Positions 38,520-53,100 of a stretch of DNA of 64,000 bases are shown here, one piece after another. The notes below the pieces were generated by a model. That model searched no databases and was not told the DNA's origin. It worked only from the letters and a program-made list of their open reading frames with translations. The DNA is from Phorcus lineatus (lineage: Eukaryota; Mollusca; Gastropoda; Trochida; Trochidae): the NCBI GenBank assembly GCA_921293015.1, contig OV121084.1, positions 19,100,960 to 19,164,959 on the forward strand, written 5' to 3'. Made by a program: the position numbers and the translations under genes. Numbering within the stretch: the stretch's first letter is position 1; each line of letters opens with the position of its first letter.

Positions 38520-39310
38520 TTCATAGAGTAAAGTTTAGTTTACCAGGCCGGTTCCTCGTTGGATAGCTCAACATTTGTAACATCTGGTCAGACAGTTTTA
38601 CAGACGCTTGCACTCGGCAATTATTTTTTCTAGCAAAACGTTCGACTTGTAATTTTAATCCGGAGAGGCAGATAATCCGGGAGATTAAGTTCATTGTTAA
38701 ATGCTCTACCTCCCGCAACACACGGGGTAGGGGCAAGTTGACGCTTTAAAGAAAACATAACCCGGCGCATGAGCAGGATCAAATGGCCCGTGTACGTGGT
38801 CGGGTAAGCGACTGTCGCATAAGAGGAGATTTATATTGGCAGGGCCGTCATCTATATCTCTCCCCCTCCCCATGTCAATTTCAGCGTATTATCTGAAATA
38901 AAGAATTATCACTTGCTAGGGAAACACACCTCACACAAAGTACTGGCTTTTCTCTCAATGAGGTATCGAATGGTGTGTAAAATCCCGCCTCCCTTCTTGA
39001 ATGTGATTTAAAGTTTAAGTTTTTCAGCTTCGCGGCCGACTTTCAGAACAGACACGGTACGCGTGCTTTACCGAACAAAGGATTTGTTTAAATATTTAAT
39101 TTGACCTTGTCCGAATAGTCCTGGAATTAATCGCCCCTGTTGACTGATGATTTATATTCTAACTCGTGGACTTGCGTTACCATTTCATGCTTTTCAACAC
39201 TGCCTTAACGGGTTCAAAACAGCGAGGTCGCCATGTGACGGTGTTGAATCTAAGGTACAAACGGTTTTCGGTTTCAAGAAACGTCTGAGCCAAAAGTGAA
39301 ATTTATCTAC
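38520..39310. promoter_or_regulatory. GC-richer island, candidate regulatory element
   Basis: GC and CpG content rises through this block. It covers a 71-codon minus frame (38521-38736) of no known family. There is no repeat signature. Possible enhancer, inferred only from composition. Confidence 0.25.
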
Positions 39311-42300
39311 ATCGTTTTCAAACAAAATCTAAATATGATGTTATTAGTTCATTGAATATAAAAACTCTGGGAATACATTTAACCACAGAATGTTATAATT
39401 CTTCATGAACATTACACGAATACGGCCGTGAATCACGATAAATCACTAACGGCATATGACCCGAGTCGTGTTAAGATGCAAATACGTGACATCTAGTCTC
39501 TTTTTCTAAAAGCACAAGGCTGTTCTTTGATGAAAACGAATTCGGCGATAAATTCATTTATTGAACTTACACTAAAGAAACAATGTTATACATTGCATTG
39601 TAATTTTAAGGAACCTGTATTGCAAATATTCTAAAAATGAAATATCCTTTACAAAATAATACAAGTATCCTTTGTTAGATGACTATCTTGTTCTCTTTCA
39701 GTGTTGTTTAAATTGGATTTAGTTTGACTATTAATATAATTACCATTTCTCTCCTACCGCCTCTTATGAATCCAAAGGAAAGTTTTTTTAATTTGACTAT
39801 AAACTTGAAACCATTTTCCTCAAATTATGATGAGTAACCGTTTATCCATTTCACCAAGTATATGCCATGCATTGGAATTCAAGTAAGATGGTTAATTAAT
39901 TAATCATTTATTAAGGTAATTACTACTAAAATACCTGTTTTATTGAATAGCCACTATGATGTTTGTCTTAATCACGCAATTATGAAGAAATAAGAGAAAT
40001 ACGATAGGTAAGATCATTGAAGATAACCATAAGTTTAACACCTTATTATTCAGGGATCGTTGTCAAATGGGATAGCAGAGAAGGCACGTGATAAGCATTG
40101 CCATTAGAGAAAAGCAAACATATGAATTGTAAGATTCCTCATTTGCCGTAAAGCCTTAGCATAGGGGGGACAATATTTGAGCACATGGTAGAAACATATC
40201 TTAAATTTTCGTTTTCTTCTAACCCGAACTATGATACTTCTAATATGTCATGTACCATGATTGAATATATGTGATCAAATTCTTACCAACACGAAATGTA
40301 ATTTGTCGAGGTATATCATACATATGATTGAATTTTATAATCCTCAAATTAACTGCATTTTGTACCTGAGATCCGTTCATTATCGTATTTAATTCGTTAA
40401 ATGGCTCAAATGACGATCCAAGCTTAAGCATCAGTACACCTGTTTCCTCGAACGCGCCACTCACAGTAAATCATAAGCCCATTAAAAGTATTATTTGCAT
40501 TGTATGTACATTTCATGCGGAATGAAATTTATTGATGTGTATATCATGTCATTTCACTGATTGCTCGCTGTCTGCGTATCAGCTGTGCCTACCTCGCACG
40601 TTCAAGCTTGTTATTTATTAATGATCTCTCGCCTATATATAATTCACATAAGAGTTATCTCTGGTATCAAATAGCGCTTTTAAAACCTTAAACAGCAATC
40701 AGGTTATCGTTATTTGAGCCTCACCCGGCGAAAATGTATGAAACAATGTAAAATATCTCACAAATGCAATGTGATATTGACACGGTTTTGAAATCGACAT
40801 ACGTTTGTCTATTTCAGTAAATATTTTACTTTGAAATAGTTTCAGGACATTTAGTCATATAGTTCGTCCATGGGATTACGTTGAACGGCAATGTATGGGT
40901 CCATACACATCAATCACAAAATGTACATCACAGGGAAACGACTTGTAAGCATTGTTCATGTAAAGTATAAAGAATAATTAATAACTGAAAGAAATCGCAT
41001 CCTTAATCTTAAAGACAACATAAGGACATGAGTCACTGACATGATACTGTATAAAAACAATGCAACAAATATTTGATATTTGATTTTCTGTATGATATAT
41101 GGCACTACAATACACGTAGATATTTTTACTCGAGCAAGTGTGTCGTATGGTTTTAACAAAACCAGCGTTAATTAAAGACCAACTTCGAATGATAAATAGA
41201 TTCAATATCATTTGACAAAAATAAGCTTTATTAGTTCGTATTGACAATGTGTTAATCAGAAGACACTGGGGTGAGATTCCCAATCCTTATCCGAATATTA
41301 GAAATAACCTTTCATTAGATTTCCTTTAATACCCCTTTCATTTATTCGCCTGCTAAATGATGTCAAAGATGATGTAAAAGGCGGCTTACGCTGTAAATCT
41401 ATTAGCTATACAAAAGGGATATTTGCACATTATGCACATACGACAAATATAACACCGATTTAGTTTGACCTTCGAAGTGTTGAAACAATATACTAAAAAT
41501 GTGATTGTTGCTGTTAACTGTTAAATAATGTAAGTATACCGGGTATCCATTATTCTCATTATTCCCAACAATTCAATGTGAATCAACTCGAGATTGATGA
41601 GTTCATATGTGAATGACATTTGGTTATATTTGTATATATCTTTCATGGTACCGTTATTATAAACTTAACTATTACAATATGGTATCGAATTGCATCTCTT
41701 GTCATAGAAAGTTTAATTGAAACACATGAAATTAATATCCCTTGTACGTGCCAATCATCTTGTCATGCATAGTTAATTGGTGATGTAGATAATTGATTTC
41801 AAAGGAGAAATCTGCCTTATCTGAAAGCCAATCCTTATCAGGGAATCTTTAGTCTTTCCAAAGGAAATTATTAGATGGAAAGTTGAAGTTACTGGCAATG
41901 ATTAAATTTTAAACTTTCCATTGTTCCCAGATTTCTTATCGCGGAGAGGAATTCAAAGCTCGGCATGAAAAGTTTATTTAGCCAAAGTGTCGTCAATGGC
42001 AGTTTCATAGCTTCTTGTGTCGATAAAGACGGAGATAAAGAATATTGGCATTATAGTTCAGTAAGTCCAAAGAAAGACAGAAAACGGTTACATGATGTAT
42101 ATCAACTTTATTTTCAACGCCTTGCACTATTGAATTTAACTTCTACTTTTCAAACATTGCTCAATTGAATTAATTGTGTCGTGTAGCTGAAATGAAATTT
42201 CATTCTGCATTATGATTGAAATCCGTTATCTTTATATGTTCTGTCTATTCGGTTTAACTTTAACTTTAAAGGTAGCTTAAGGATTTTTTTTCTAACAGAA

Positions 42301-42594
42301 ACTGCTAATGCAAACAGTTTTTTTAATTTCGGACACTCCAAACCTTCAAATATTGCCAAAAATAGTAACAAAAGAATAAACCAAAACTTTATTTACTCAA
42401 AACGAAACCACTGAGAATCAATTCCAAAATTTTGTTCTAATTTTTTTGTATCTTACAAATGTTGTCAAACACAAGAAATTCTTCAAAGCTGTCATTTTAA
42501 TCACATTAGATGATATTTAAAACGAAATTCAACAGCTTGGATCTAATTTCAGTATTTTTAAACACAATCTTGACATAAAACGTTCTGATCAGTC
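39311..42594. other. AT-rich noncoding DNA
   Basis: Nothing recognised. TTAATTAATTAAT at about 39891-39903 is a homeodomain-like core cluster. Overlapping minus frames at 40956-41159 and 40978-41283 and a plus frame at 41965-42168 have no recognisable domains. Confidence 0.5.
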
Positions 42595-42935
42595 GGATTT
42601 TGCTGAAAATATTGAGTTATCTCCCTTGAGTTGGATGGAATTAGGTCACCGTCTAAGCCACGGCAATGGCGCCAGTGATATTTAGGTTAGAGAGACGGCG
42701 ATTCCCATGAAATAAGCGGAGGACTAACCCGGCGCCTCGCTCATTGTCTAAGATGAAAAATAATGCTTTCTGCGAATGCTTAGCCCCCCATATGAGAGAG
42801 AAATGAAAGAGAAACCCTGCCCTAATTTCTCCCGGGAGAAAGACTTACGTATTGGGACGGTCTCGCTGTGGGATGGTTAATCCAAAAAGTCGCGCTAATA
42901 CAAACACTACGAAACGAAAGAAATCTGGCGGCAGG
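42595..42935. promoter_or_regulatory. GC-richer island, candidate regulatory element
   Basis: The block is sharply richer in GC than its flanks. It opens with AGTTATCTCCCTTG (42615-42628), the complement of a motif close to the 15-mer at 36391 and 54638, and includes GGCGCC and CCCGGG palindromes. The minus frame reaching in from 43058 has no known family. Confidence 0.3.
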
Positions 42936-45900
42936 TTTATTTTTTGCAATAATCCGATTAACGTTGAATGAATGTAAATGCGTTATAAGGCTAGCATTGT
43001 TTTTGAATTGATATTGTATAATAGACTCGTGTTCAGAGGTTTTGTTCGAAGTATTCAAAATAAATAGTTCGCGTTTAATGGTCCAGTTTCCATTTTCTTT
43101 ACATATTAAAAATAAACATTGTATTGTAACTTTTTATACAACAAAACATTTTATGCGATACATCTTATGAGATATTTAACCATTCTATTAAAAATCGGGA
43201 TTTTGAACTTATTTGTAAACGTAAAAAAAATAGAGAAAAGGTTGATGAAAGGTAATTACTGTTGTCAATATTTCCCCCTACAATTGATCATTTTCACCTC
43301 TAATATTTTAGACAATTTCATATCAAAACACACAAAAATAAATATACAAATGCATATAAGCTATAACATAGACGTCAAATTCAAAGAGCACTTTCCCCGT
43401 TTCACCATAAAGTGTATTTGCGCCTCTTGCTCAGCACGTGCGCCAAACATAAATAACTAATCAGTTGCACGTTCTGCACGTGGAAAGTGGGAAGCAGGAA
43501 TTTCAAATCAGCATCGGCATCTTGAAATGAACATCTCGGTTGTATCTTTAGAGTTGGAAGGGTATTAAGTATTGTGTAGCAAATTAAACATTAATGAAGT
43601 TTAAGAAAAGCTTTTAATATCTGTTAATTATTATACAACGTGTATTGGATCTATTTTGCCGATGATATAGAAATTATCAAATAGTATAATGAACAAATAA
43701 AAACATTTCTTGTGATTTCATAGAATACGGCGATTACACATTGAAAGCAATATTATATTCATAATAATGTCATTGATTTCGAGTTGATAAATTTACAAGG
43801 ATGAAACTTTAACCATTGTGACAACAACAGTATCTATTGTTTACAAACATGTTAAACTAATGACAAACTTCGAGTTTTATGACAGATGATGTAAAAGAAA
43901 GGAGTTTCAGACAAAATTATTTATTTGACGGGAAATGAACCTTCCGATTCTCACTTCCGGAGTTCAACGATGCATGTTTGTCTCCAAATACAATAGTGGC
44001 GTTTGTGCTCTTCCGTTTCCGCAAAGTTGCATTTTGAATTTATCAAATGAACTTGTACAGATAATGTATGTTACTCCAATAAACAATGGGCATTTAGGAA
44101 AGAGCTCAAAACACAAACGATAACAAAATAAATCAGTAGGGTGATACTTTTACTCAAATCTTTGTTTAGCCAGCATGTATCTGGTTATATAGCAAATTAA
44201 ATAAATATTGTCACCAAACATTTTGTTAAATAATTCCATGTAATATAATATGTTGCATGTTATGATTGGTAGGTAATCACAAACAAGCCCTCATCTCGAT
44301 CGATATTCTGATTTTTTATCGATTGCTCATTGTTTAGTAAAATGCTTCTGTGGTCAACTGTTTTTCCCGAAATGTCTCCAATAGCAATTCCCATATAAGG
44401 TTATGTATATCTTATATATCTAGTCTGCATGTACCTTATATAAATTATCAATAAAAATATATCTAGTGAATTTATCTAGCGTTTAATAATTCATATAGTT
44501 TCTTCCTTAGTTTCCTCTGTCTAAATGATTACAAAATTAGACAGTGTTCTTATTTGTGGTATTGTGATTTAAGGAAAATATTTTAAAAATCAGAGAAAAT
44601 AAGAAGCATAAAATGAAATAAGAAATATAAAGTAATAAAATGATTCTCAGATGTAGTAATAAATGTTGCTTCTTTCATTTCGTAATGAATTAAGAATGAA
44701 ATATCAATAAAACAATTACAATAAGCTGTTTTCGGAAATAAACTTATGATAATTTAATGATTTGTAAAGAAATTTTGATAAGATTATCGGCAAAATCTTT
44801 GCGATAAAATGCTACTGCTAATGAGGAAAAAATAACGAATTAATACTCTCCGCTTTTAACTACTTTCGTATTGTCACCCTTGACAAGAAATGTAGATATA
44901 AAAGAACTGGTTTGAATCCAAAAAAACATTGATTAACATTTCGTGATGCAAATTCGTTGAAATCTGTGAAAGAAATCGCAGTTGACATGTTTGAATAGCT
45001 GATAGATTTGTCAGGCGTTTCTGATATGAAAATGTCAGAAGTTATAAACACCAGGTATCTTTGAGGAATGATTGTTCCACCTAGCGCGTTTAAAATAAAG
45101 ATAACCTGTAAATGGAATTAATATTTAAACATCAATTCTTCAGCTGAGTCTCACCAAGTCTGGGTTATTTGAGGAGGATTACGATAATTCTAACATTGGC
45201 TCTTTTTATCGCTTGGGCAGAAATTAACAGCTTGAATAAAATGTTAATATATTGTATATATTTATTGCTGTAGTTATATACGATACATAAGAGTTTGCGT
45301 TTGTTAACAAAAGGGAGGTTTTATGGTTGTGGTGTAGCATTTTGGATTTCTTGGTTAATATATGCTCTTTGATTACTCGAAAAAAATCTTTATTTGTTTT
45401 TTAAAAGCGTAAACTTTGCTCACATCGGATATATATAATATATAAAATAGTGGAAAGATATATCAGAAACATTGTAAATTATGACATTCAAAAGGTATGA
45501 CTGATTTTATTCGATTAGAAATTTTGTGCATGAAGTTGCTGGTCCTATGACTTGCTTAATAACATGGTTAATTATATCCCGCACAATAAGTTATTTTTGT
45601 AAAAAATCTCACTAAACAGATTTGTCCGTTAACAGAAAAGACCATCTTAAATTGGCCTAATCCAGAACAAATTATACAATATCAACGATGTTTATCAGTT
45701 ATGCAAAACGAAACTCACTTAAACAAAAACATCACTTGAAATACTCTGCAAAATGACAATGACTCATATTTCAAGTTTCTATGGAGTACATACACACGTT
45801 CAGGTATGTAAAACACACATTTTAAGGTTGATGCAGAAGATTCAGGTATAAACTACTTATTTGGTTTAAATATATTTTATTTCTATAAATATACTGAATT

Positions 45901-46330
45901 GGATCGCCAAACAAGCCGACGGCTAATATATAAGCCTTGCAATAACAACACATTTATGTTACATACATTTCGTCTCGTAACTACAGAAGTACATATGCAT
46001 TAAAATTTATTCACGTACAAAATCGTTCATACAACTATACATTAATTAAAAACTCATATGTTATCCTCATCTTCAAAATGCTCAGTAGGCAGCTGAACAC
46101 AATAAACATCAGGACGTAAAAGTACATTTAAGCATTTTACATGGATCTTCCCAAAATCGATGGTCTACTTGACGATGTGCAAGGGATGTTTTGAAAAAAA
46201 AAACACATGACGAATGTATTGAAGGATAATTTCAGGTCCATATATTTATCATTCATACTTAAAGAATATTGTTTACACTGGATGAAGGACACGAATTGTT
46301 CTGCTCCAACAAACAGAACAAAACAAGCGG
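42936..46330. other. AT-rich noncoding DNA
   Basis: Nothing recognised. The longest frame (43119-43460, 113 codons, plus) is Ile/Asn/Lys-rich, as expected from AT-rich sequence, and has no visible domain. Confidence 0.5.
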
Positions 46331-46362
46331 TGATGCAATGATGCAGTGATGCAGTGATGAAG
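46331..46362 (+). repeat. (TGATGCAG)4 short tandem repeat
   Basis: Four 8-bp units: TGATGCAA, TGATGCAG twice, TGATGAAG. Confidence 0.9.
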
Positions 46363-48785
46363 GGATTGTTAAACGTTCCATAACATTTAACTAACTCAAT
46401 ATTTGTGTACGACTCAAAAATACCAGTGAAATTATTTAGAAACGTTATGTTACATCTTTTTCCAACTCATTTTTAACTCAAATATCTAGTGAACTATTGG
46501 TTAGGTTAGTTACAATTCTGAAACACAAAAATGTTTACAGATAGTATCATATCCTTCATGTTTCCTGAATCTGCTTATCCGAAAAACTCGTTTTGCAATA
46601 TGGTCAAAATTGTCTGACACACAATAGACCATTTGAATGGTAAAGGTCACAAACGCGCACCAACGTTTCGTAAATATAAAGAATACATACAAAAATGCTT
46701 ACATCTCCTCATTACTAACCATCCACGTTCTGGTAATCTTCTTCATGGTTCATGTTCATTTGAACACTAGAATATCTTTAAATATAAAATTAAATACAAC
46801 AAAATGGATATGTATATATATTTGTATGCTCACTATTTGTTGACGACGGTCATAGAATTTCTAAACCAGATTATAATATTAATGCAAGACTATAATTCCT
46901 TCTAAGCAAAAAGTTATTTTCTAACATAAAAAAACAATTTTCTCAATCTTATTATACCACTGTGTATTAGATAGATACAGATATACCAAGACTTGTGAAG
47001 ACTGTAATTCAAACTCATTTTGCAGAAGTACGTTAATACAAATTGACAACGTTTTCAGTTAGATGGTCTTGTTTGCGAAAACCTTCCATATTTCATCCAG
47101 TTTATAGATACGTTTATACCTGTATATGTGAGTTCGGATTATAGTGTCACCTCTACGTCTCTCTATGTAGTAGAATGTCACTGGTCTGAGCTTGACCATC
47201 AATCACTGGACACTGTTACATTGCTGTGGTCAGCAGGTCAAGAAAGATTAGTATTAGATGTTTGACCATTTAGGGTCAATCTGGTCACGATGTGTTTAAG
47301 AGTTTACTTACCTTTTTGCACTAAGTGTAAAGAACATCAATCAAGACTGAAATTGTATTTTGTAGGACGTTTTTAAGATAAATAAGGTAATTGCACGAAA
47401 ACAAAAATGAATGTTACCAATTGCAAGACAATGTCTTTTAATCAAAAGAATCAGTTCTAAAACAAACGTACCATGCTTTTTAAATCCATTTTGTTACCTT
47501 AAATGATTTTAAGGTGTCCACGCAAAAATGGCTGTCTGTTGTTTTTGATAATTTCTACGACTACGGACCAGATCGAGTAAGAATATGTTTAACCTTCTGA
47601 AGATAATACAAACTAAGTTTGTTTGGGTTAAAATTAAAGATATTCAATTTTGAAAAAACGTGCTACTAAACCTTTAAACCACACATTTTATTAGGGAAGA
47701 CAGTACCGTTTATTATCATCTAACCTTCTCTATTTATAGTTACAGGTGAAATATACTTCGTATATCGAATAAAAGTGGGTGTTTAAAGAAAGACTTTCGG
47801 CGCATAATTTCTAAAACTATGCTTTTTACAGAATAACGTTTTATAATCAATCGTCATGTTGCACAGCTGGCCTTAAGCATTGTGTTCAAGCTAGATATTA
47901 AAATCATTTAATCATGTAATGATTCTTAAAAACAACTGTCCATTTCAGCAATATTTATAGACCATGATCATAGTCACACACATGTGCATTTTACACGTTA
48001 TAGTCATATACAATATATATGTACATATTGTGTGTATATCATGAAACTGAGACTGTTTGGTGATATTTTCACCAAATTTAACAAGCAGTAGTTTTGTGTT
48101 TGTTCGAACCTTTAATGTGGTTAATGTCCTCGATCAACAAGTCTCGACTTCAGAAATATGAAACTGCAGGACCACGTTTTCATAATGAATATGGTTTTGT
48201 TTTATTTCGAAAAGGAAATATTTCATAATCTCATTTTACAGCTGAATATCAAAAGATTGTTCCCTTACTATTGTATCTTAGTGCAAATATCATATAATTT
48301 GTGTTTGGTTTGAACGTCAATAAAATAACTTCAGCAGAACTGACCTGTATCTCACATTGGCAATGTGTAAAGTAGCCATTCTTTAACGTATTGTGAGATT
48401 GTCTAGTCTCTCGTGAAAAAAATCGAATTTTAGCATGATTACTTAGACAGACGGGGTCACATTTTCGAAATTCTGATTTCCTTAAATTTCGATTGAAATA
48501 TTCCATTTCGACTCTCTGAGAAAAAACTCAGCAAAATCAAAACGACTTAATGAAAATGAACAAACATGACTTGTGTTTAAAGTTGTTCATCACTTACAAA
48601 GGATTTTCTGCAGAAAAATAAAAATGACTGTTTTGGAAATGTTGACCCCGCAATGCAACGATGCCTCAAAGACATGCCAACTTACATGATATTTGCACTA
48701 GGATATGCAGATATGTGAACAAACTTTTGGTATGCAGGTGTAGGTCTAGGTTTAACGATGATTTGGCGATACCTATACGTCACAC
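46363..48785. other. AT-rich noncoding DNA
   Basis: Nothing recognised. Frames at 46510-46692 (minus), 46637-46843 (plus) and 48249-48506 (minus) have no known family. Confidence 0.5.
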
Positions 48786-48990
48786 ATGACCACCTGTTTC
48801 CTGTGTGTGTTTTTCATTCATTTTCATTCAGAGTTTTTCCAAATTATTGTACCTGAAAATCTATTTTACCTGGACATATTCCTTGATAAGTACCGTTACC
48901 TCGTTTTCGTCTGTTACCTCGTATGTTTCACAAAGTGTCAACTTACATTTTTTTCAAACATCTTACCTGTTTAAAACATCTCACCTGGTG
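48786..48990. promoter_or_regulatory. Cluster of ACCTG words
   Basis: CACCTG (48791), TACCTG (48850, 48867, 48964), TACCTC (48897, 48915 areas) and CACCTG (48982) occur within 200 bp. They match the Snail/ZEB-type E-box family CACCTG/TACCTG. The words are seen directly. The role is inferred. Two overlapping plus frames here are not recognisable. Confidence 0.3.
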
Positions 48991-49619
48991 CTCTTTGGCG
49001 TTGTTAGTCTATGCTGCTTTAAAGGTCACTCCATTACTTCATAGACGTATAAGTTACCTTAAACATTACTTTCCACGTACTCGTCATGGAGATTATTGAG
49101 TTAATTGTTATTTTACTAATAATTATGAGTTACCAAACATTCAAAATATGTTACATGTTGAAATTATCTATAGGCTAATGTATATGTAAATTGCTTCCAA
49201 TAAACGCAATATTAAATAACAATATTATATTCAGACAAAAAATGAAACGTTTTTCATTATTTAGAATAACTGATTTTGATTCTAAACATCAAGGTAAGGG
49301 AGTTGTCATCTCTAGATTTTTCAGTGAGGATATTTTAGTGATAGTCTGTGCAAAGGGTAAATGTTAGTACATCTTTGAGTTTAATCTTTAATATCAAATT
49401 CTGTCAAACAATGCTGATCCTTACATAATTGATGTATTTCTATGTTGCTTGTTAGAGTCGTTTTGTCATGCTTATATGCTTATATTATGCGTTTTAAAAA
49501 CAAATTAAATTCACTTTGGTTTCACATATTTTTTTAAAATATAAAACAAGATACAGTCTTTTATTTATTTTACCTTTTATTAGACTATAAGTTACGGTTG
49601 AATATATATTCTGTTTAGG

Positions 49620-49961
49620 TCACAAAATATTATACATATTATTCATTGGCTGCCGGTCAGTGAGAGAATAACTTATAAAGTTCTCACCCTCACCTACAAG
49701 TGCATGAATGGACTTTCTCCATCATACCTCACTGATCTCCTTGAAATATATGAACCTTCCCGACCACTACGATCTTCAACTCAAAATCTTCTTTCCATAC
49801 CAACATGGAAACTCAAATCTTTTGGCTTCCGCTCTTTTCAGCACTCTGCAGCTTGTTGGTGGAACAACCTTCCAGAAAACATCAAGTTATCAGCAAATTA
49901 GGACTGTTTTAAAAAAACCTTAAAGACGCATCTCTTCAAAAAGTGTTTTGGTTGCAAATAG
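49620..49961 (+). pseudogene. LINE reverse transcriptase C-terminal fragment
   Basis: The plus frame holding codon 49704 encodes the conserved C-terminal region of CR1/L2-type LINE ORF2 proteins. HWLPVSERITYK (from 49644) is followed by LTLTYKCMNGLSPSYLTDLL, then EPSRPLRSS, then GFRSFQHSAACWWNNLP, and at the end KTLKTHLFKKCF. An in-frame TAG at 49899-49901 interrupts it. The same frame then continues to a second stop at 49959-49961, where these proteins normally end. The catalytic palm domain is missing upstream. The copy therefore cannot encode an active enzyme. Confidence 0.9.
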
Positions 49962-50056
49962 ATATTTACTATATATAGACTCAACTTGTGACTCAAATGT
50001 CCTGTAGCGCTATGAGCTTGTTGACTGCGTGGAATTTAGCGCAATATAAGTGTACA

Positions 50057-50057
<1 letters not shown>

Positions 50058-50140
<83 letters not shown>
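50058..50140 (+). repeat. (ATT)n microsatellite, LINE 3' tail
   Basis: About 27 ATT triplets follow the LINE 3' UTR directly. Position and sequence fit the 3' microsatellite tail of the retrotransposon, later expanded by slippage. The minus frame through it reads as an Ile run and is not a gene. Confidence 0.95.
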
Positions 50141-50141
<1 letters not shown>

Positions 50142-53100
50142 CATACAACGTCGTATATGAATAAACGTAAAAACTTAAAGACCCATCGATGGAAGTACAG
50201 GCAAAGTGTCTCTATGCATATAAATAACATTGAAAGGAACACATAAAGAAGTATATGTTTTTCACATGTTACTTCGGAAAACATTAGAACGTTACGTCCT
50301 GCTCATGTGTGAAACAGTTCTATAGATACGGGCCAAGTCAGCAAGTCAAGAACTATGATAAAAATACATTGACTAAGGTTAACAATAGCGTGCTTCGAAA
50401 GAAGTGAATGTTGTATATGCACGACATTAACAATGACACAAGTTACCTCTCCCTTTGCAATTCGATACTTTTCATTGAAGAACACAAACGATCATTTGAA
50501 TAATTTTTAAAAATCATTCATTTTTATTATATACGCTTCCTCGTGAAAGAGGTAAGCATCTGCTTATAGTGATATGATTACCCAGGAGAGAAAAACAAGA
50601 TAACAAACGACACATATCTTGAGGAAGAAGCGAAAGAGCTACTAACGGTGAAATGATACACCAATGTCTAAGGCCAAGTATGCAAGTGTATATAATTGAC
50701 ACCCATATACTAGCACGTTATATAAATATTTACATGTCACAGCCTATTTATCTAATAATTAATGCGATCAGTTGATAAATACTGCTATAAATAAATAAGG
50801 GATCAATTTCTCAAAAAGATAATGCCCTCGTGCCAACGACAATGAGATAACATTATCGTAACTTAGCCTAAATCTTTCTCCCGACTACGCTAATCTACCT
50901 CGGAAATAATTAAGCAGTCCCATTTCTCCTGAACGATTTGTACATACTACGGATAGGTCTTGGGGCGCTTTAGGGTCCAAAACGGTCTACTTGTTGCCTC
51001 TTGTCCCCGATCTTTTGTTGGGGGTCAAGACCCCATGAAATGACCCCTCCGACAATGATTGATTTGGTCAGGGGTGGCACTTATGTGGCCCTGCGTTGTG
51101 TTGGTTAAACACAGACAGTGTTGACACTAGGCCTTTATAAAGATCCTATTCAAAAATGATGAATGAAATTTCATAATACTAAACAAAGAGTATGAAGAGA
51201 TGGCATACAAACTGTCCCTCGGGATGAGGGCATTTTACCCCCTTCAACAATAGGGAGTCAGGGACTTTCATTATAGCAAATAAACTTCGACGTAATGGTA
51301 TACAACGACTTGTGTTGTGGCGTCTTGAATGACGTTTTAAGGACCTGAAAATTAATGAAAACACAACAGGAGAAAGTAGACGCAGGCTAAGTTTTTCTGA
51401 TAAGTTTAAGTGCTAAATTAACACATTTTGATATCTAATCCTATTCATACAAGGTGGATTTCGATTAACTGGAGAAACTAAATTTTTCCGTGAACAGTAC
51501 CTAACAAAAATAGTTGAATTTGCATCATTCACTTGGTACCAAATCGCAGACATTCACTTATCTAGTGCAGTATTTTGGTTAACCAACAAATATTTCATCC
51601 ATAATCTGGCGTCCTCGTCATATCATCAGAGTGAAGCGTCCTCTTGGTGTTCATCAAGTTATTGATGTGAAGAGGACAGGGATTTCCTGTAGTTTGTTAC
51701 AATGTCGCTTCGTTTTCTCAACACTTATTTTCATTAGAAATACATGCAGCACATAAGATAATGATAAAATGTAACATTGTCACATTCTGTATAATATTAT
51801 CTGCAATACTACAAATTGTTGTACTTATCAGGTCGAGTCCTTCGCGAGATCCTGAAGTTCACTTTTCGGATAAAAAGTCCTAAACTTAACTAGCAAAAAG
51901 GTCCTCAGAAAAAAGTTTCATTTGGTTTTTTTTATAAGATATTTTAAGATGAGAGTCCGGCAGTACCGCCAGCACTGACTATATCAGCAGCTCACCAACT
52001 CGCCCACAATGCCACTTAGATGTGACTATTGAAGATAGTGTGATCCCTAATGTAACCATGAAACATTTATTGTTTAATAACATATGATTGATCTCATTAT
52101 TCAATAAATAGCCAGGAAATAAACAAACATGGTACATAACAAATTCGTTCGTTAGTTATGAAAACAATGTCCTTAAGACCCAACTCAAACATTGGAATAT
52201 TGTATCGTTGTTATTCTTTTGAAAAATGATTCTCCGAAAAGGTATGTTAAAACACGAAAATCATTAATCTGTACACATTATCACATCATCTATTCTGTCT
52301 TATATTCTGCACTCTAGTATTGATTTTTTTATCTACATTTTTTAATTCAACACTAGGTAAATGTTTTTATACGTACGTAAATTATGCAGAAATAAATGCA
52401 TTGTTTATCGTATACTATAATCAGCTGAAGAATGCTATTAGACCCTTTTCTATACGATAAATACTGATATTATCTACATTGGTCTATAAGAATTATTGTG
52501 GTGGATAAAAATTGTTATATAAGCATTTTTAACTTTAAAAAGGGTTCCACATTTTGTTCAAGGAACACATTTTGACAGGTAGTTCTGGTTTACTGAAAAA
52601 TGTTTATGGTGAAAATTGTGTGCTGAAATCAATGAATACATTTATCATATCCCTTTCGGTACCATATACATATCTACGTGATTGTTTTAAAGCATTTCCT
52701 ATTGTGTTAATGATCACCTTTGGAAACAAATTCACTGCTAATGACGATACTTTGGAAAAAAACAAAATTGAATCAGATTCGTTACCAATTTATGTGTAGT
52801 ATTTTAATCAATTGGAAACAAATATATATAGATAAAGTTATCTATTTTTGCAGAAATATTTGTTTTATAATCAAAGTCGTTTGATGGAAAAACTTACTTG
52901 ACTTATATTTTTGCAATATGTAGTTTATTGAATCTTAAGAAAGTAATGAATTCAGTTTGGTTGAACTTTGCTTCGAAGTACGGTTAATTAACTTTGCTTA
53001 ATAGAGGCCTTTAAAGCTGTCAAATAATGCATAATTTATGCACCTGTGGATAAATATCCAAAACTAAATCAAGTAATGACGCAGATGTGTTTTTGTCGTT

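Larger units (their letters stand above)
49608..50140 (+). mobile_element. 5'-truncated LINE (CR1/L2-like) 3' end
   Basis: The end of a non-LTR retrotransposon reverse transcriptase ORF is followed by a short 3' UTR and an (ATT)n tail. This is the usual form of an insertion truncated at its 5' end. The 3' UTR carries GCGCTATGAGC and GCGCAATATAAGTGTACAT just before the ATT repeat, an arrangement common in L2/CR1-type elements. The upstream limit is approximate, because similarity fades before 49620. No target-site duplication was found by eye. Confidence 0.85.

Noticed and set aside
40080..40105. AAGGCACGTGATAAGCATTGCCA, resembling miR-124
   Set aside because: The seed matches but the middle differs, and no complementary arm is found upstream.
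50036..50284. Minus frame with a long Ile run
   Set aside because: It is the ATT microsatellite tail of the LINE read on the other strand.
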